Origin: Synechococcales cyanobacterium M55_K2018_004
Lineage (GTDB): Bacteria; Cyanobacteriota; Cyanobacteriia; Elainellales; Elainellaceae
Assembly: GCA_015295905.1 (NCBI GenBank)
Contig: DVEB01000055.1
Coordinates: 1 to 62,623, forward strand
Direction: 5' to 3'
Length of the DNA stretch: 62,623 nt
In this document: one piece after another, positions 26,543 through 34,413 of the stretch
How positions within the stretch are numbered: position 1 is the stretch's first letter
Layout of the letters: every line of letters starts with the position of its first letter
Translations under genes and position numbers: made by a program
Notes under the pieces: generated by a model
Told to the model about the DNA's origin: nothing
The model's input: the letters and a program-made list of their open reading frames with translations, nothing else
Databases searched by the model: none

Positions 26543-26562
26543 ACTTGACCCAAATGAACGTT
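26543..26562. repeat. Solo family A terminus at a stop codon
   Basis: On the minus strand AACGTTCATTTGGGTCAAG resembles the family A end AACGTCAGTTTGGGTTAAG. Its first two bases are the last two of the TAA stop of the minus-strand gene that ends at 26561. Confidence 0.5.
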
Positions 26563-27100
26563 AATGATGAATCTCTAGGTTCAACACATAATGTCCTAGC
26601 TGAACTTTGTCTGACCACAGCTCATACTCCACCCGTAGGGTCTGAGGCAATGGGGCGCTGACCAACTTCAGGCTGCGGGTATAGTTTCTCAGACGCACCT
26701 GGTTGTTTTCCCCCAACTGATCTGACTGTAACCAGTAGCGGCTCAGCCCATAGATGCCTTGTTCCCAAAAATGACGATAGCTGTACCTGCCGTTGCCCTG
26801 CATCGTCATAATCACCCGGTAGGGAGAAAGTTCGAGCCAGAGGAGTCGAGGCGATGACTGAGGCCGTAGGTCAAGGGCAGAGGTACTGGAGGATGGAGAT
26901 GGTACGCCAGTGGGCTGTTGTGTTTCCTCTTCAAATCCAGGCAATCCGCTGGGGTCAAGCACAACCGGTTCCGTAAGCAGGAGATGGAACCGCTCGGCAT
27001 CCTTTTGGTACAGCGTCGCAGAGGTTTCGACAACTGACCAGAGTGGCATATCAAGCGACATAAAGGAGAGGCTAACGGGCTTCCGGTGGTGAGTCAGCAT
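26561..27100 (-). CDS. Conserved hypothetical protein
   Basis: About 179 residues from ATG 27100; a GTG at 27211 would give 216 residues, but the added part looks non-coding. The N-terminal region (PVSLSFMSLDMPLWSVVETSATLYQKDAERFH) is followed by a low-complexity Ser/Pro linker and a beta-rich region (LLWLELSPYRVIMTMQG, YGLSRYWLQSDQLG, LRVEYELWSDKVQLGHYVLNLEIHH). I do not recognise the family. It is divergent from aroA. The stop codon is partly formed by a remnant repeat end. Confidence 0.6.
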   Translation of the reverse strand: MLTHHRKPVSLSFMSLDMPLWSVVETSATLYQKDAERFHLLLTEPVVLDPSGLPGFEEETQQPTGVPSPSSSTSALDLRPQSSPRLLWLELSPYRVIMTMQGNGRYSYRHFWEQGIYGLSRYWLQSDQLGENNQVRLRNYTRSLKLVSAPLPQTLRVEYELWSDKVQLGHYVLNLEIHH

Positions 27101-27269
27101 GGCGGAGAAAAGCGGAGAGAGGGTGAGGATGAGCCGTTGTGAGGGGGGAACCGTGTGTAGAGGTGAGGCGTTATCGAAGCAAGCAGGGGGCAGAGAATAA
27201 TCTGGCGACACTACGCGGTGCTGGATACGGTAGGATGGCTAGACGATACATCCATGCCAGTCTATCGCA

Positions 27270-28616
27270 ATGCTATCGGCACCTATCACCCAAAATTCGA
27301 TCGCAGATCATCAATCCTTAACTATTCGTTCCCACGGCAATCTAGCTCTACAGGGAAGAATTCGGGTGCCTGGAGATAAATCAATCTCACACCGAGCCTT
27401 GATGTTGGGAGCGCTGGCAGAAGGGGAAACCCAGATCGAAGGGCTATTGCTGGGAGAAGACCCGCGCAGTACTGCTGCCTGCTTTCAGGCCATGGGGGCA
27501 ATAATTTCGGAACTCAACTCACAGCGGGTAACTGTGCAGGGCATTGGGTTGGGGAACTTGCGCGAACCAGACGATGTGCTAAATGCAGGCAACTCAGGCA
27601 CAACCATGCGGCTGATGTTGGGGATCTTGGCTTCCCATGCAGGCCGATTTTTTACTGTGACGGGGGATCAATCGTTGCGATCGCGCCCCATGTCACGCGT
27701 GATCCAACCACTGCAGCAGATGGGAGCCACTATTTGGAGTCGGCAAGGAGGATTTGCGCCACTTGCCGTGCAGGGACAGCCCCTCAAATCGTTTCACTAT
27801 CATTCTCCCATTGCCTCGGCCCAGGTCAAGTCTTGTATCTTACTTGCAGGGCTAGCAACGGAAGGAAAAACCACCGTCACGGAACCAGCTCTTTCGCGAG
27901 ACCACAGTGAACGAATGCTGCGAGCCTTTGGTGCAGAGGTGCTGGTGGATCCAGAGACCTGCAGCGCTACGGTGGTAGGGCCTGCTCGCCTGACGGGACA
28001 ATCTGTGGTGGTGCCCGGAGACATTAGCTCTGCTGCCTTCTGGCTGGTGGCAGGGGCGATCGTGCCCGGGTCTGACCTAGTGATTGAAAATGTAGGGGTG
28101 AATCCGACGCGGACTGGAATTCTCGACGCCTTAGCGGCAATGGAGGCCAATGTCACCCTAGAAAATCAGCGGCAAGTTGCAGGCGAACCCGTAGCTGACC
28201 TGCGGGTGCGGCATTCATCCCTGCAAGCCTGTACGATCGCGGGTGATTTGGTCCCGCGGCTGATCGATGAGATCCCTATCCTGGCCGTTGCTGCGGCCTT
28301 TGCTCGGGGAACAACGGTGATCCGGGATGCCGCAGAACTGCGGGTAAAAGAGAGCGATCGCATTGCCGTGATGGCGGCCCAACTCACCCGCATGGGTGCC
28401 CAGGTGTCTGAACGCCCCGATGGGCTGGAAATCACCGGCGGTTCACTGCTGAAAGGCGCAGAGGTCGATAGTCATACTGACCACCGGATTGCCATGAGTC
28501 TGGCGATCGCCGCTCTCAACGCTCAGGGCAGCACGACTATCCACCGAGCCGAAGCAGCCTCCATCTCCTATCCTGACTTTGTGAAAACCCTAGAATCGCT
28601 CCTGGCTAACGGCTAG
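27270..28616 (+). CDS. aroA: 3-phosphoshikimate 1-carboxyvinyltransferase (EPSP synthase)
   Basis: A 448-residue enzyme of the shikimate pathway that joins shikimate-3-phosphate and PEP. Motifs present: [19 protein letters not shown] near the N-terminus, [31 protein letters not shown], the RDHSERML site, [26 protein letters not shown] and [13 protein letters not shown], then [14 protein letters not shown] near the C-terminus. Both domains are complete. The Ala in the [13 protein letters not shown] region places it with class II-like enzymes. The N-terminal 20 residues vary among cyanobacteria. Confidence 0.96.
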   Translation: MLSAPITQNSIADHQSLTIRSHGNLALQGRIRVPGDKSISHRALMLGALAEGETQIEGLLLGEDPRSTAACFQAMGAIISELNSQRVTVQGIGLGNLREPDDVLNAGNSGTTMRLMLGILASHAGRFFTVTGDQSLRSRPMSRVIQPLQQMGATIWSRQGGFAPLAVQGQPLKSFHYHSPIASAQVKSCILLAGLATEGKTTVTEPALSRDHSERMLRAFGAEVLVDPETCSATVVGPARLTGQSVVVPGDISSAAFWLVAGAIVPGSDLVIENVGVNPTRTGILDALAAMEANVTLENQRQVAGEPVADLRVRHSSLQACTIAGDLVPRLIDEIPILAVAAAFARGTTVIRDAAELRVKESDRIAVMAAQLTRMGAQVSERPDGLEITGGSLLKGAEVDSHTDHRIAMSLAIAALNAQGSTTIHRAEAASISYPDFVKTLESLLANG

Positions 28617-28754
28617 GATGTACTCTGTGTCACATCGGGTCTTGATTGCTTGAGTGGCCTTCAAGATTCAGGTTTTACGGCTTTTCTGAAGATCCTGGGA
28701 GAATACTTTCCAGGTGGGAACACTGAGAACAAGCGCAGATGAGAGACGTTCTGA

Positions 28755-29246
28755 ATGCTTGTTTTTATGTGGCAAAGGCTGAAAAATTTACTGTTGAGCT
28801 TTCAGACCTATGGTGCCTTAAGCCCCGATTTGAGGGTGCGTCGCCAGGTGAACCGGGCTTTGCGCGATCGCCCTTCCCTCAATGTTGAGCAATGGTATGT
28901 GGCCCATTGCCAACCTCAGGACATCCCCTACGATGTGGCTAGTTTCGCCTATACCCACCTCGAGAAGTACTCTGGCCTGAATTTTGCCAGAGTAGTGCCG
29001 AGCGATCGCCTTGACGAAGACCTGCAATGGACGCGGGTATGCTGGTTTGATTGGGCCGTGTCACTCTGCGATGATGTATTGGACGAGTTTGGCGTAGATA
29101 TTAGCGACAGCTTTGACGAAATGAGTCTAGATACAGTTGGGGACTTACTTCTTGCTTTGAATGACAGTCTGAACCCTGACGTAGGGGCCATTCCCCATAC
29201 CGACCTCTCGTTCCACAACGATGTCCCCTCCAGTCAAAAACTATAG
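28755..29246 (+). CDS. Conserved hypothetical protein, 163 aa
   Basis: A soluble acidic protein. Features are an N-terminal helix (MWQRLKNLLLSFQTYG), a central section with RPSLNVEQWYVAHCQPQDI and FAYTHLEKYSGLNFARVVPSDRL, and a C-terminal helical stretch (DDVLDEFGVDISDSFDEMSLDTVGDLLLAL). The last part recalls helices of acyl-carrier-like bundles, but the Ser attachment motif is missing. No function can be assigned. ATG at 28767 is an alternative start. Confidence 0.65.
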   Translation: MLVFMWQRLKNLLLSFQTYGALSPDLRVRRQVNRALRDRPSLNVEQWYVAHCQPQDIPYDVASFAYTHLEKYSGLNFARVVPSDRLDEDLQWTRVCWFDWAVSLCDDVLDEFGVDISDSFDEMSLDTVGDLLLALNDSLNPDVGAIPHTDLSFHNDVPSSQKL

Positions 29247-29298
29247 CGGCCACCATCCACAGCACTGTGTTCCTTAACTCAGGACAGCATTGTAGCGG

Positions 29299-29435
29299 CC
29301 ATAGTAGGCGCTATGCGCTCATGATGTAGAAGGGTTTTGGGGCATCGCACCGTGTGTGGTGCCCCAAAACCCTTGCTGTTCCGTGCACGACGCGCACGGA
29401 ACAGCAAGGGGTTTAGCTTATCCCGAATTCACGTT
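29299..29435. repeat. Chimeric repeat: family B end fused to family A
   Basis: The left end CATAGTAGGCGCTATGCGCTC plus ATGATGTAG is a family B terminus. It passes directly into the family A hairpins (AGGGTTTTGGGGCATCGC..., then CCCTTGCTGTTCCGTGCACG...) and the family A end TCCCGAATTCACGTT. The family A left terminus is missing. Confidence 0.75.
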
Positions 29436-29786
29436 ATGCGAGACATCACGTAGTACACGATCCCGCTGGTTAAGGGGGTGAGTCGTGGGATCACAGACCC
29501 CACAACTGCAAGCAGCTATAACCCGAACTGATGTCATTACAGCGGGGATGCCTTAATGAAAATCTTTTGCAAAAAGTGAGCAATGTGTCGTATTGTGGGT
29601 GTAAGAGTTAATTGAATATTATTCTCAATAGTGAGTCGCAGATGACACCGGTAGCAAGGTTGGCCGGGTTGATTCACTCTGAGTTTTCAATCGTTTGAGG
29701 ACTGCTGGATGGGTTGAGGTTAGCCTGCGATCGCAGTCTTCGCTCAGATTTTCACTCCTAGTTACGACGTATTTTCATAGGTTTCC
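29436..29786. other. Gene-free stretch
   Basis: No coding region or RNA gene is seen. Two short motifs related to family A ends (GGTTAAGGGGGTGAG and AACCCGAACTGATGTC) flank about 60 bases at 29469-29535 and may be a decayed copy. Confidence 0.4.
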
Positions 29787-30029
29787 ATGGCTGATTTCTC
29801 GACCACCGCTGAGGATTTTCCAGGTCAAATCATTCACCTGCCACTGGGCGATCGCTGGCAGGTTTTGCAACGCTTACAGGAACTCGATATTCCCTGCCGT
29901 TGCTTGGCAGACGGTAGCGTGCAGGTCACAATTCATACCCCCGTTGCTGCCATTCAACTCTGGAGTGTGGTTCATCGACTCACGGCTCCTCGTCAGGCAC
30001 TCCTAAACTGGCTCAAACGCTGCTGGTAA
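29787..30029 (+). CDS. Conserved hypothetical protein, 80 aa
   Basis: A compact protein containing QIIHLPLGDRWQVLQRLQEL, then IPCRCLADGSVQVTIHTPVA and QLWSVVHRLTAPRQALLNWL. The pattern suggests a small alpha/beta fold with two Cys. I know of no function. It is 79 bases upstream of the [2Fe-2S] protein gene and may be cotranscribed with it. Confidence 0.7.
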   Translation: MADFSTTAEDFPGQIIHLPLGDRWQVLQRLQELDIPCRCLADGSVQVTIHTPVAAIQLWSVVHRLTAPRQALLNWLKRCW

Positions 30030-30108
30030 TGCCTGGTACTCCTGATGGAACACCAGTTTTCAAGTACGTTGTCAGCGCCACCTCAAGACACCTCCAAAGA
30101 CCCCCACC

Positions 30109-30729
30109 ATGAGCAAATCGAAACACCCATCACAGCCATTTATCCTGGAAGGGCAGTTTGTTGGGTTCCTTATCAAGGACGGCTACAAGATTAAAGGGCT
30201 AAGATTGTTGACCAAAACTGGCGAGCAGTCGATTAAGTTATCCAAGATTGCCCGCGCATCCTGCCCTACGCGCCTGACCTACGGACTCTGGTTGCAGATT
30301 TGGGGAGTCCAAAAAGGAGACGACGCAGACCAGTGCTACAAAGCGGAACGCATTCTGGTGATGCCCACACCGCCACAAGCACCATGGTCAGAGGAGCAAG
30401 ATTGTCCTGCTGTTGCAGCCAGCAAATCGGCAAATTGCCAAAAGACACGGATTCTCGTTTGCAAAAAATCTGACTGCTGTAAGCGCGGAGGAACAGCAGT
30501 GACAGAGGCGCTCGAGCAGGCTTTGCGCGATCGCCAACTGACCGATCAAGTCAGCATTCAATTCACAGGCTGCATGAAGCAGTGTAAAGCTGGCCCCAAT
30601 ATTGTCATGCCTGACAAGACTCGCTACAGCCGAATTTCAGCCCATGAGGTGCCCGAAATTATTGATCGGCACTTCCAGAGCCAGCCAAGCAACCATCAAC
30701 CTAGCGCAGAGAATGTCACTCCAAAATAG
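30109..30729 (+). CDS. Thioredoxin-like [2Fe-2S] ferredoxin domain protein
   Basis: A 206-residue protein. The first 85 residues form a beta-rich domain (EGQFVGFLIKDGYKIKGLRL) resembling an OB-fold-like unit. The C-terminal half is the thioredoxin-like [2Fe-2S] domain: ILVCKKSDCCKRGG supplies the first Cys ligands and FTGCMKQCKAGPNIVM the second pair. This domain is found in NuoE-type subunits and hydrogenase diaphorases; as a free protein in cyanobacteria it is thought to act in electron transfer, partner unknown. A strong hairpin at 30784-30831 follows. Confidence 0.85.
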   Translation: MSKSKHPSQPFILEGQFVGFLIKDGYKIKGLRLLTKTGEQSIKLSKIARASCPTRLTYGLWLQIWGVQKGDDADQCYKAERILVMPTPPQAPWSEEQDCPAVAASKSANCQKTRILVCKKSDCCKRGGTAVTEALEQALRDRQLTDQVSIQFTGCMKQCKAGPNIVMPDKTRYSRISAHEVPEIIDRHFQSQPSNHQPSAENVTPK

Positions 30730-30783
30730 GTCTGTGTTGTCTCCTGAGCCTTGAATATTCGGCCATGAACTAATGAACACCTC

Positions 30784-30831
30784 GAATGATTGAGTGGGCA
30801 ACCACCAGGGTGATTGCCCACTCAATCATTC
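30784..30831. terminator. Strong 18-bp hairpin
   Basis: GAATGATTGAGTGGGCAA (30784-30801) pairs perfectly with 30814-30831. There is no T-run after it, so it may be a two-way terminator or RNA stabiliser between the [2Fe-2S] gene and the convergent CURT1 gene. Confidence 0.55.
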
Positions 30832-30958
30832 ATGTTCAGAGCTTGATCTGCCATTGAAGTCGGCCCCTTCAATAAAAGCACAGCCACTGTGTAGACGGAG
30901 ACAGCCTTCTACACAAATTAGCAGCTTTTCTGCGATCGCCCCTCAGCAGGAAGAGCCA

Positions 30959-31393
30959 TCAGAGGTTTTTGTTGGCCTGCCCCAGCACTTGCTCTTTGAG
31001 CGATTTGAAATCTTCACTCAATTCTTTGCGCGTCGAGGCTTTTAACAAATAGCGATACACAAACCAAAACGTGTATCCCAGACCAATCAACTCAAACGTC
31101 GGTTCGAGCAGGGGAACATCATTGACGGCATCGAGGACTGCCAGCGTCAGTTTCACGGCGATGATAGCACCGATAACCAGACCAACTGTGACAATGGGGC
31201 GCTTGTATTCACCAAAAAACTCACCCAAATATTCGGGCAAGTCTGCCAGAAACTCCGTCACCTTACTGACAGCCGCTTGAAACTGTTGACCGGTGTTCGA
31301 GTTGGCAGAGAAGGGTGTCAAGCCGCCTGCGTCTTCCGTATTCAGGAAGTCCGATGAAGTCGTTTCTTGTTTTACTTCAGGCTCCATAACCAT
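30959..31393 (-). CDS. CURT1/CAAD domain thylakoid membrane protein
   Basis: A 144-residue protein with a disordered acidic N-terminus, an amphipathic helix (VSKVTEFLADLPEYLGEFF), two membrane helices (PIVTVGLVIGAIIAVKLTLAVLDA and LLEPTFELIGLGYTFWFVYRYLL) and a basic amphipathic C-terminal helix (STRKELSEDFKSLKEQVLG). This is the CAAD/CURT1 layout. The family bends thylakoid membranes at grana margins or, in cyanobacteria, thylakoid convergence zones; some members carry an aminoacyl-tRNA synthetase. Here it stands alone. Confidence 0.88.
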   Translation of the reverse strand: MVMEPEVKQETTSSDFLNTEDAGGLTPFSANSNTGQQFQAAVSKVTEFLADLPEYLGEFFGEYKRPIVTVGLVIGAIIAVKLTLAVLDAVNDVPLLEPTFELIGLGYTFWFVYRYLLKASTRKELSEDFKSLKEQVLGQANKNL

Positions 31394-31618
31394 ACCTTCT
31401 ATCCACCTTGTTGCTTGCTAGAGGACATCCTGACAAATGCAGGATTGTAGCAAATTACTTTGATTGGGTTTAGACCTAATTGACAGTAAATCAGTCTTTC
31501 CAGAATTGCAAGTGTAGAGCGATGATACCAATGCTACTTTGCCGAAGGAAGATCATCGGATTTTAGACTTTGGATTTCCAGTTTCAGCTTGGGCGTATGT
31601 CACGGCTGCTCCTACCCT
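31394..31618. other. Upstream region of the CURT1 gene
   Basis: No coding region. AT-rich segments could hold the minus-strand promoter, but no clear hexamers are seen. Confidence 0.3.
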
Positions 31619-31712
31619 TAAATCCCTCTCCCCAATTGGAGCGGGGCTTTGAGCAGGCTCGGCTCCCCTTCTCTTAGGTTGGGAGAAGAGGCTAGGGAAT
31701 GAGGATCTGCAA
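31619..31712. repeat. Family D repeat
   Basis: It contains AATCCCTCTCCCCAATTGGA, then CTTCTCTTAGGTTGGGAGAAG and GGGAATGAGGATCTGCAAAG, matching the other two family D copies with some divergence. Confidence 0.65.
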
Positions 31713-31762
31713 AGGCGATATGCGCCCTTCGATACCTGCCATTTGAGGAGTGTCGAGTTAAT

Positions 31763-31788
31763 AAAAAAGCCACACAGGGTGTGGCTTC
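31763..31788 (-). terminator. Intrinsic terminator on the minus strand with no obvious gene
   Basis: On the minus strand AGCCACAC and GTGTGGCT form an 8-bp stem with a short loop, followed by a run of six T. No minus-strand gene ends nearby: chlP has its own terminator 330 bases upstream. It may close a small RNA starting somewhere in 31790-32110. Confidence 0.5.
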
Positions 31789-32118
31789 AGGAGCATGATC
31801 GTTGTCCAGTGATTTGAGGAGGAAGTTTGATCGGACAATAGGCTTTATCAGGTGATCAAAAGCTATCAATCAAAAGCTATTAGATGATCAAAAGAGAGAT
31901 TGAAGGCATTTGTGACTTTCAGTTCTCTGACTTTCAGTTCTCTTTAGTATGGCTGGGACACCCCCCCTCTGTAGGTGACAGCGATCCAGACTCAGACGTG
32001 ATATCGATCACTGTTGGTGAGCCTTTCCAGTTTCAGAACCTTAAGGCCGCGTATTTTCAATCCACCGACCAAACCCACAAAGCATCGGTGTGGATGTCAG
32101 AGGTCAGCACGCTGGCCG

Positions 32119-32150
32119 CAAAAAAAGCGATCGCCCGAACAGGCAATCGC
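32119..32150 (-). terminator. Intrinsic terminator of chlP
   Basis: On the minus strand GCGATTGCC and GGCGATCGC form the stem (one G-T pair), followed by seven T. It lies 45 bases after the chlP stop. Part of the stem is a HIP1 octamer. Confidence 0.75.
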
Positions 32151-32194
32151 CCTTCAACTGTCAGCCCAACGAGTGGCTTCGCTCAAACTCTGGC

Positions 32195-33418
32195 CTAGGG
32201 CGCTAGGGCATTCCCCCGCAACAGGCTACCGATGGTCTTAGCGGTAATCTTTAACTGAGTGAGGGGGTTAGCAGGCACCACCGTCTTGTAAAGGTAGCTG
32301 TCGAAGGTCAGCTTTTGGACGTCGATGTCAGCACACATTTCCACGAAGGCTTCGCGGGTTGCATCGGAACGATAGAACACCCGTTGCAGCAGGTCCAGCA
32401 CCAAGTAAGTCGATCCGTAGGTGCGATCCCAGCGTTTCAGGTAAACCTTCAGGTCATTCTCAGTGGGAATGCGATCGCCCTGGTTGGAGAGTTCCACAAT
32501 CGTCTCCGCGCACATCCGACCGGACTTAGCAGCGAAGTAAATCCCTTCGCCGGAAGACTTGGTGACATAGCCAGCAGCATCGCCCACCAGCGCTACCCGA
32601 CCCACCACCCGGCGAGGACGGGGGTGTTCAGGGATCGGATGCGCTTCAACCTTAATGATTTTGCCACCTTCCAGTTTCTGGGCAGCACGGGCGCGGATCC
32701 CCGCTTGCAGGTCTTTGATGATGGCCTTATTCACCTTCATCGTGCCTGTTCCCACCGCAACGTGGTCGTACTTGGGGAAGACCCAGGCGTAGAAATCGGG
32801 CGAAACATCATTCCCCACATACATTTCGGCCAATTCATGGTAATAAGCCATCTTGTCTTCCGGTAAGCGAATCCGCTCTTGGAAGGCGATCGCATAGTTG
32901 TAGTCACCTGCATCAATGGCTTTGGCAATCCGAGAGTTGGCTCCATCTGCACCAATCACCAGATCAACCTGGAGCGTCTGAGCCGTTCCTTCCACACTGC
33001 CGTTGGAGTGATCTGCGTAGTGTAGGGTGTAGGCCCCATTGGTTGTGGTGGGAATGTCCAACCCGTAAACAGTACCGTTGATCAGCTTGGCCCCCAACTT
33101 GGCAGCGCGATCGCGCATAAAGCCATCCAGCACCTCCCGGCGACACATACCAATGTACTCGTCATCCTTGAGTGTGCTGCCAATATTGACCTCAATGTTG
33201 GAGGGCGAGATCATTTTCATTTTACGGACGCGCCGATCGATGATCTCTGGCGGCAGATCAAACTCGCCCACCATGCAAAGGGGAATGGCACCCCCACAGG
33301 GCTTGGCGTTGTCTAACTTGCGTTCAATTAAATAAGTTTCGATACCTGCTTTTGCTAAAGTCTCGGCTGCAGAAGAACCCGCCGGACCCGAACCAACGAC
33401 AGCAACCCGTAGTGCCAA
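32195..33418 (-). CDS. chlP: Geranylgeranyl reductase
   Basis: A 407-residue FAD enzyme that reduces the geranylgeranyl group to phytyl for chlorophyll a (and tocopherol). The FAD-binding VVGSGPAGSSAAETLAKAG is at the N-terminus; LVIGADGANSRIAKAID and VALVGDAAGYVTKSSGEGIYFA are the second and third flavoprotein motifs. Length is typical. The start appears to be TTG 33418: the standard N-terminus ALRVAVVGSG begins right after it and GGGAG is about eight bases upstream. Substrate GGPP is made by crtE elsewhere in this window. Confidence 0.95.
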   Translation of the reverse strand: MALRVAVVGSGPAGSSAAETLAKAGIETYLIERKLDNAKPCGGAIPLCMVGEFDLPPEIIDRRVRKMKMISPSNIEVNIGSTLKDDEYIGMCRREVLDGFMRDRAAKLGAKLINGTVYGLDIPTTTNGAYTLHYADHSNGSVEGTAQTLQVDLVIGADGANSRIAKAIDAGDYNYAIAFQERIRLPEDKMAYYHELAEMYVGNDVSPDFYAWVFPKYDHVAVGTGTMKVNKAIIKDLQAGIRARAAQKLEGGKIIKVEAHPIPEHPRPRRVVGRVALVGDAAGYVTKSSGEGIYFAAKSGRMCAETIVELSNQGDRIPTENDLKVYLKRWDRTYGSTYLVLDLLQRVFYRSDATREAFVEMCADIDVQKLTFDSYLYKTVVPANPLTQLKITAKTIGSLLRGNALAP

Positions 33419-33628
33419 AGTGTCGTCTCCCTATCTCTAGAAAGATTTACGAAACGCATACTACCACGGTATTTCAGCCACTTTTGCGAGTTCTCGCCAG
33501 ATATAACTAAATTGATATAGACCTTAATATTCCGTTACAAGGTGCTGTTACAAGGCGCTCGATGGCTTGAGCGCACTCACCGTCTGCAAGGCAAGCTAGA
33601 TTAAAACAAGTGCGCTCTTGCCCCAGTT

Positions 33629-33904
33629 ATGCAGCCTTCAGACCAGTCCTCTGCCTACCCCGTCACACCAACCGTTGACCAAGTGGATGATTATCACGGG
33701 GTCAAGGTTGCTGACCCATACCGTTGGCTAGAAGACCCTAACTCCGATCAGACCCGGGCGTGGGTAGAGGCCCAGAACCGGGTAACGTTTGGCTATCTGG
33801 AGGGCATTGCCGAGCGCGATCGCCTCAAGCGACGCTTGACCGAATTGTGGGACTACGAGAAATACGGCATTCCCTTCAAGCAGGGGGAACAGTATTTTTT
33901 TTAA
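33629..33904 (+). pseudogene. Prolyl oligopeptidase (S9A) truncated by a repeat element
   Basis: The first 91 residues of a prolyl endopeptidase: [22 protein letters not shown], then [21 protein letters not shown] and [19 protein letters not shown]. Family members have about 690 residues, so the rest of the propeller and the whole catalytic domain are missing. The frame closes in TAA contributed by a family A element that begins at 33903. I find no remnant of the missing part after the repeat, so a deletion accompanied or followed the insertion. Confidence 0.88.
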
Positions 33905-34025
33905 CGTGAATGCCAGATACGCTGCCCCCCTTGCTGTTTCGTGCGTGTCGCGTACGGAACAGCAAGAGGGTCGGGGCACCGCGCGGTGCGCGGTGCCCTG
34001 AAATCTGCTTAACCCAAATGAAGGT
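33903..34025. repeat. Family A element that interrupts the prolyl oligopeptidase gene
   Basis: The left end AACGTGAATGCCAGATACGC is followed by both hairpins (the second one first in this orientation). The right end is degenerate (TGCTTAACCCAAATGAAGGT). No direct repeat can be seen at the flanks. Confidence 0.85.
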
Positions 34026-34413
34026 GAATGAGGTTAATAAAGATACGTCAGGCTGATGGGACAGTCGATGCAATGTCCCCGCCAGTCAGAAAATTACCGA
34101 CCGACCCGACTCGCGTGCAAAGTCCTGAGAGGCTAGCAGGATCAGTCCTTCAGGATTTTGGGCACCGCTCATGCCTTAGCAGTGCCCAAGCTGTTCTGAG
34201 AGCAGCTTGGGCACCGCGATCGCAGCCTAATCAGGGAAAATCGTCTGAAATCTATGAAAAAACGCGGGGGGTGTAAGTTTTATCAATTCTGGGGGAATTC
34301 TCAAAAACTGTAAGCGGCTCGTTGCAATTCTACGGAGCTCCTTCGCCCCAGATAAGTGGCGATCGCAACCTCTTCCTTCTCAGTATCATTCCCTAGCGTG
34401 AGGACAACACCCA
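34026..34413. other. Gene-free stretch with hairpins
   Basis: Two small palindromes at about 34163-34218 (TTGGGCACCGCTCATGCC...AGTGCCCAA and CAAGCTGTTCTGAGAGCAGCTTG). No part matches the lost prolyl oligopeptidase. The last 100 bases lead to the large RTX gene and should hold its promoter. Confidence 0.45.

Noticed and set aside
31884-32198. Open frame of 104 residues upstream of the chlP terminator on the plus strand
   Set aside because: It contains a duplicated SDFQFS phrase, a repeat-like and terminator sequence in its second half, and no ribosome site.
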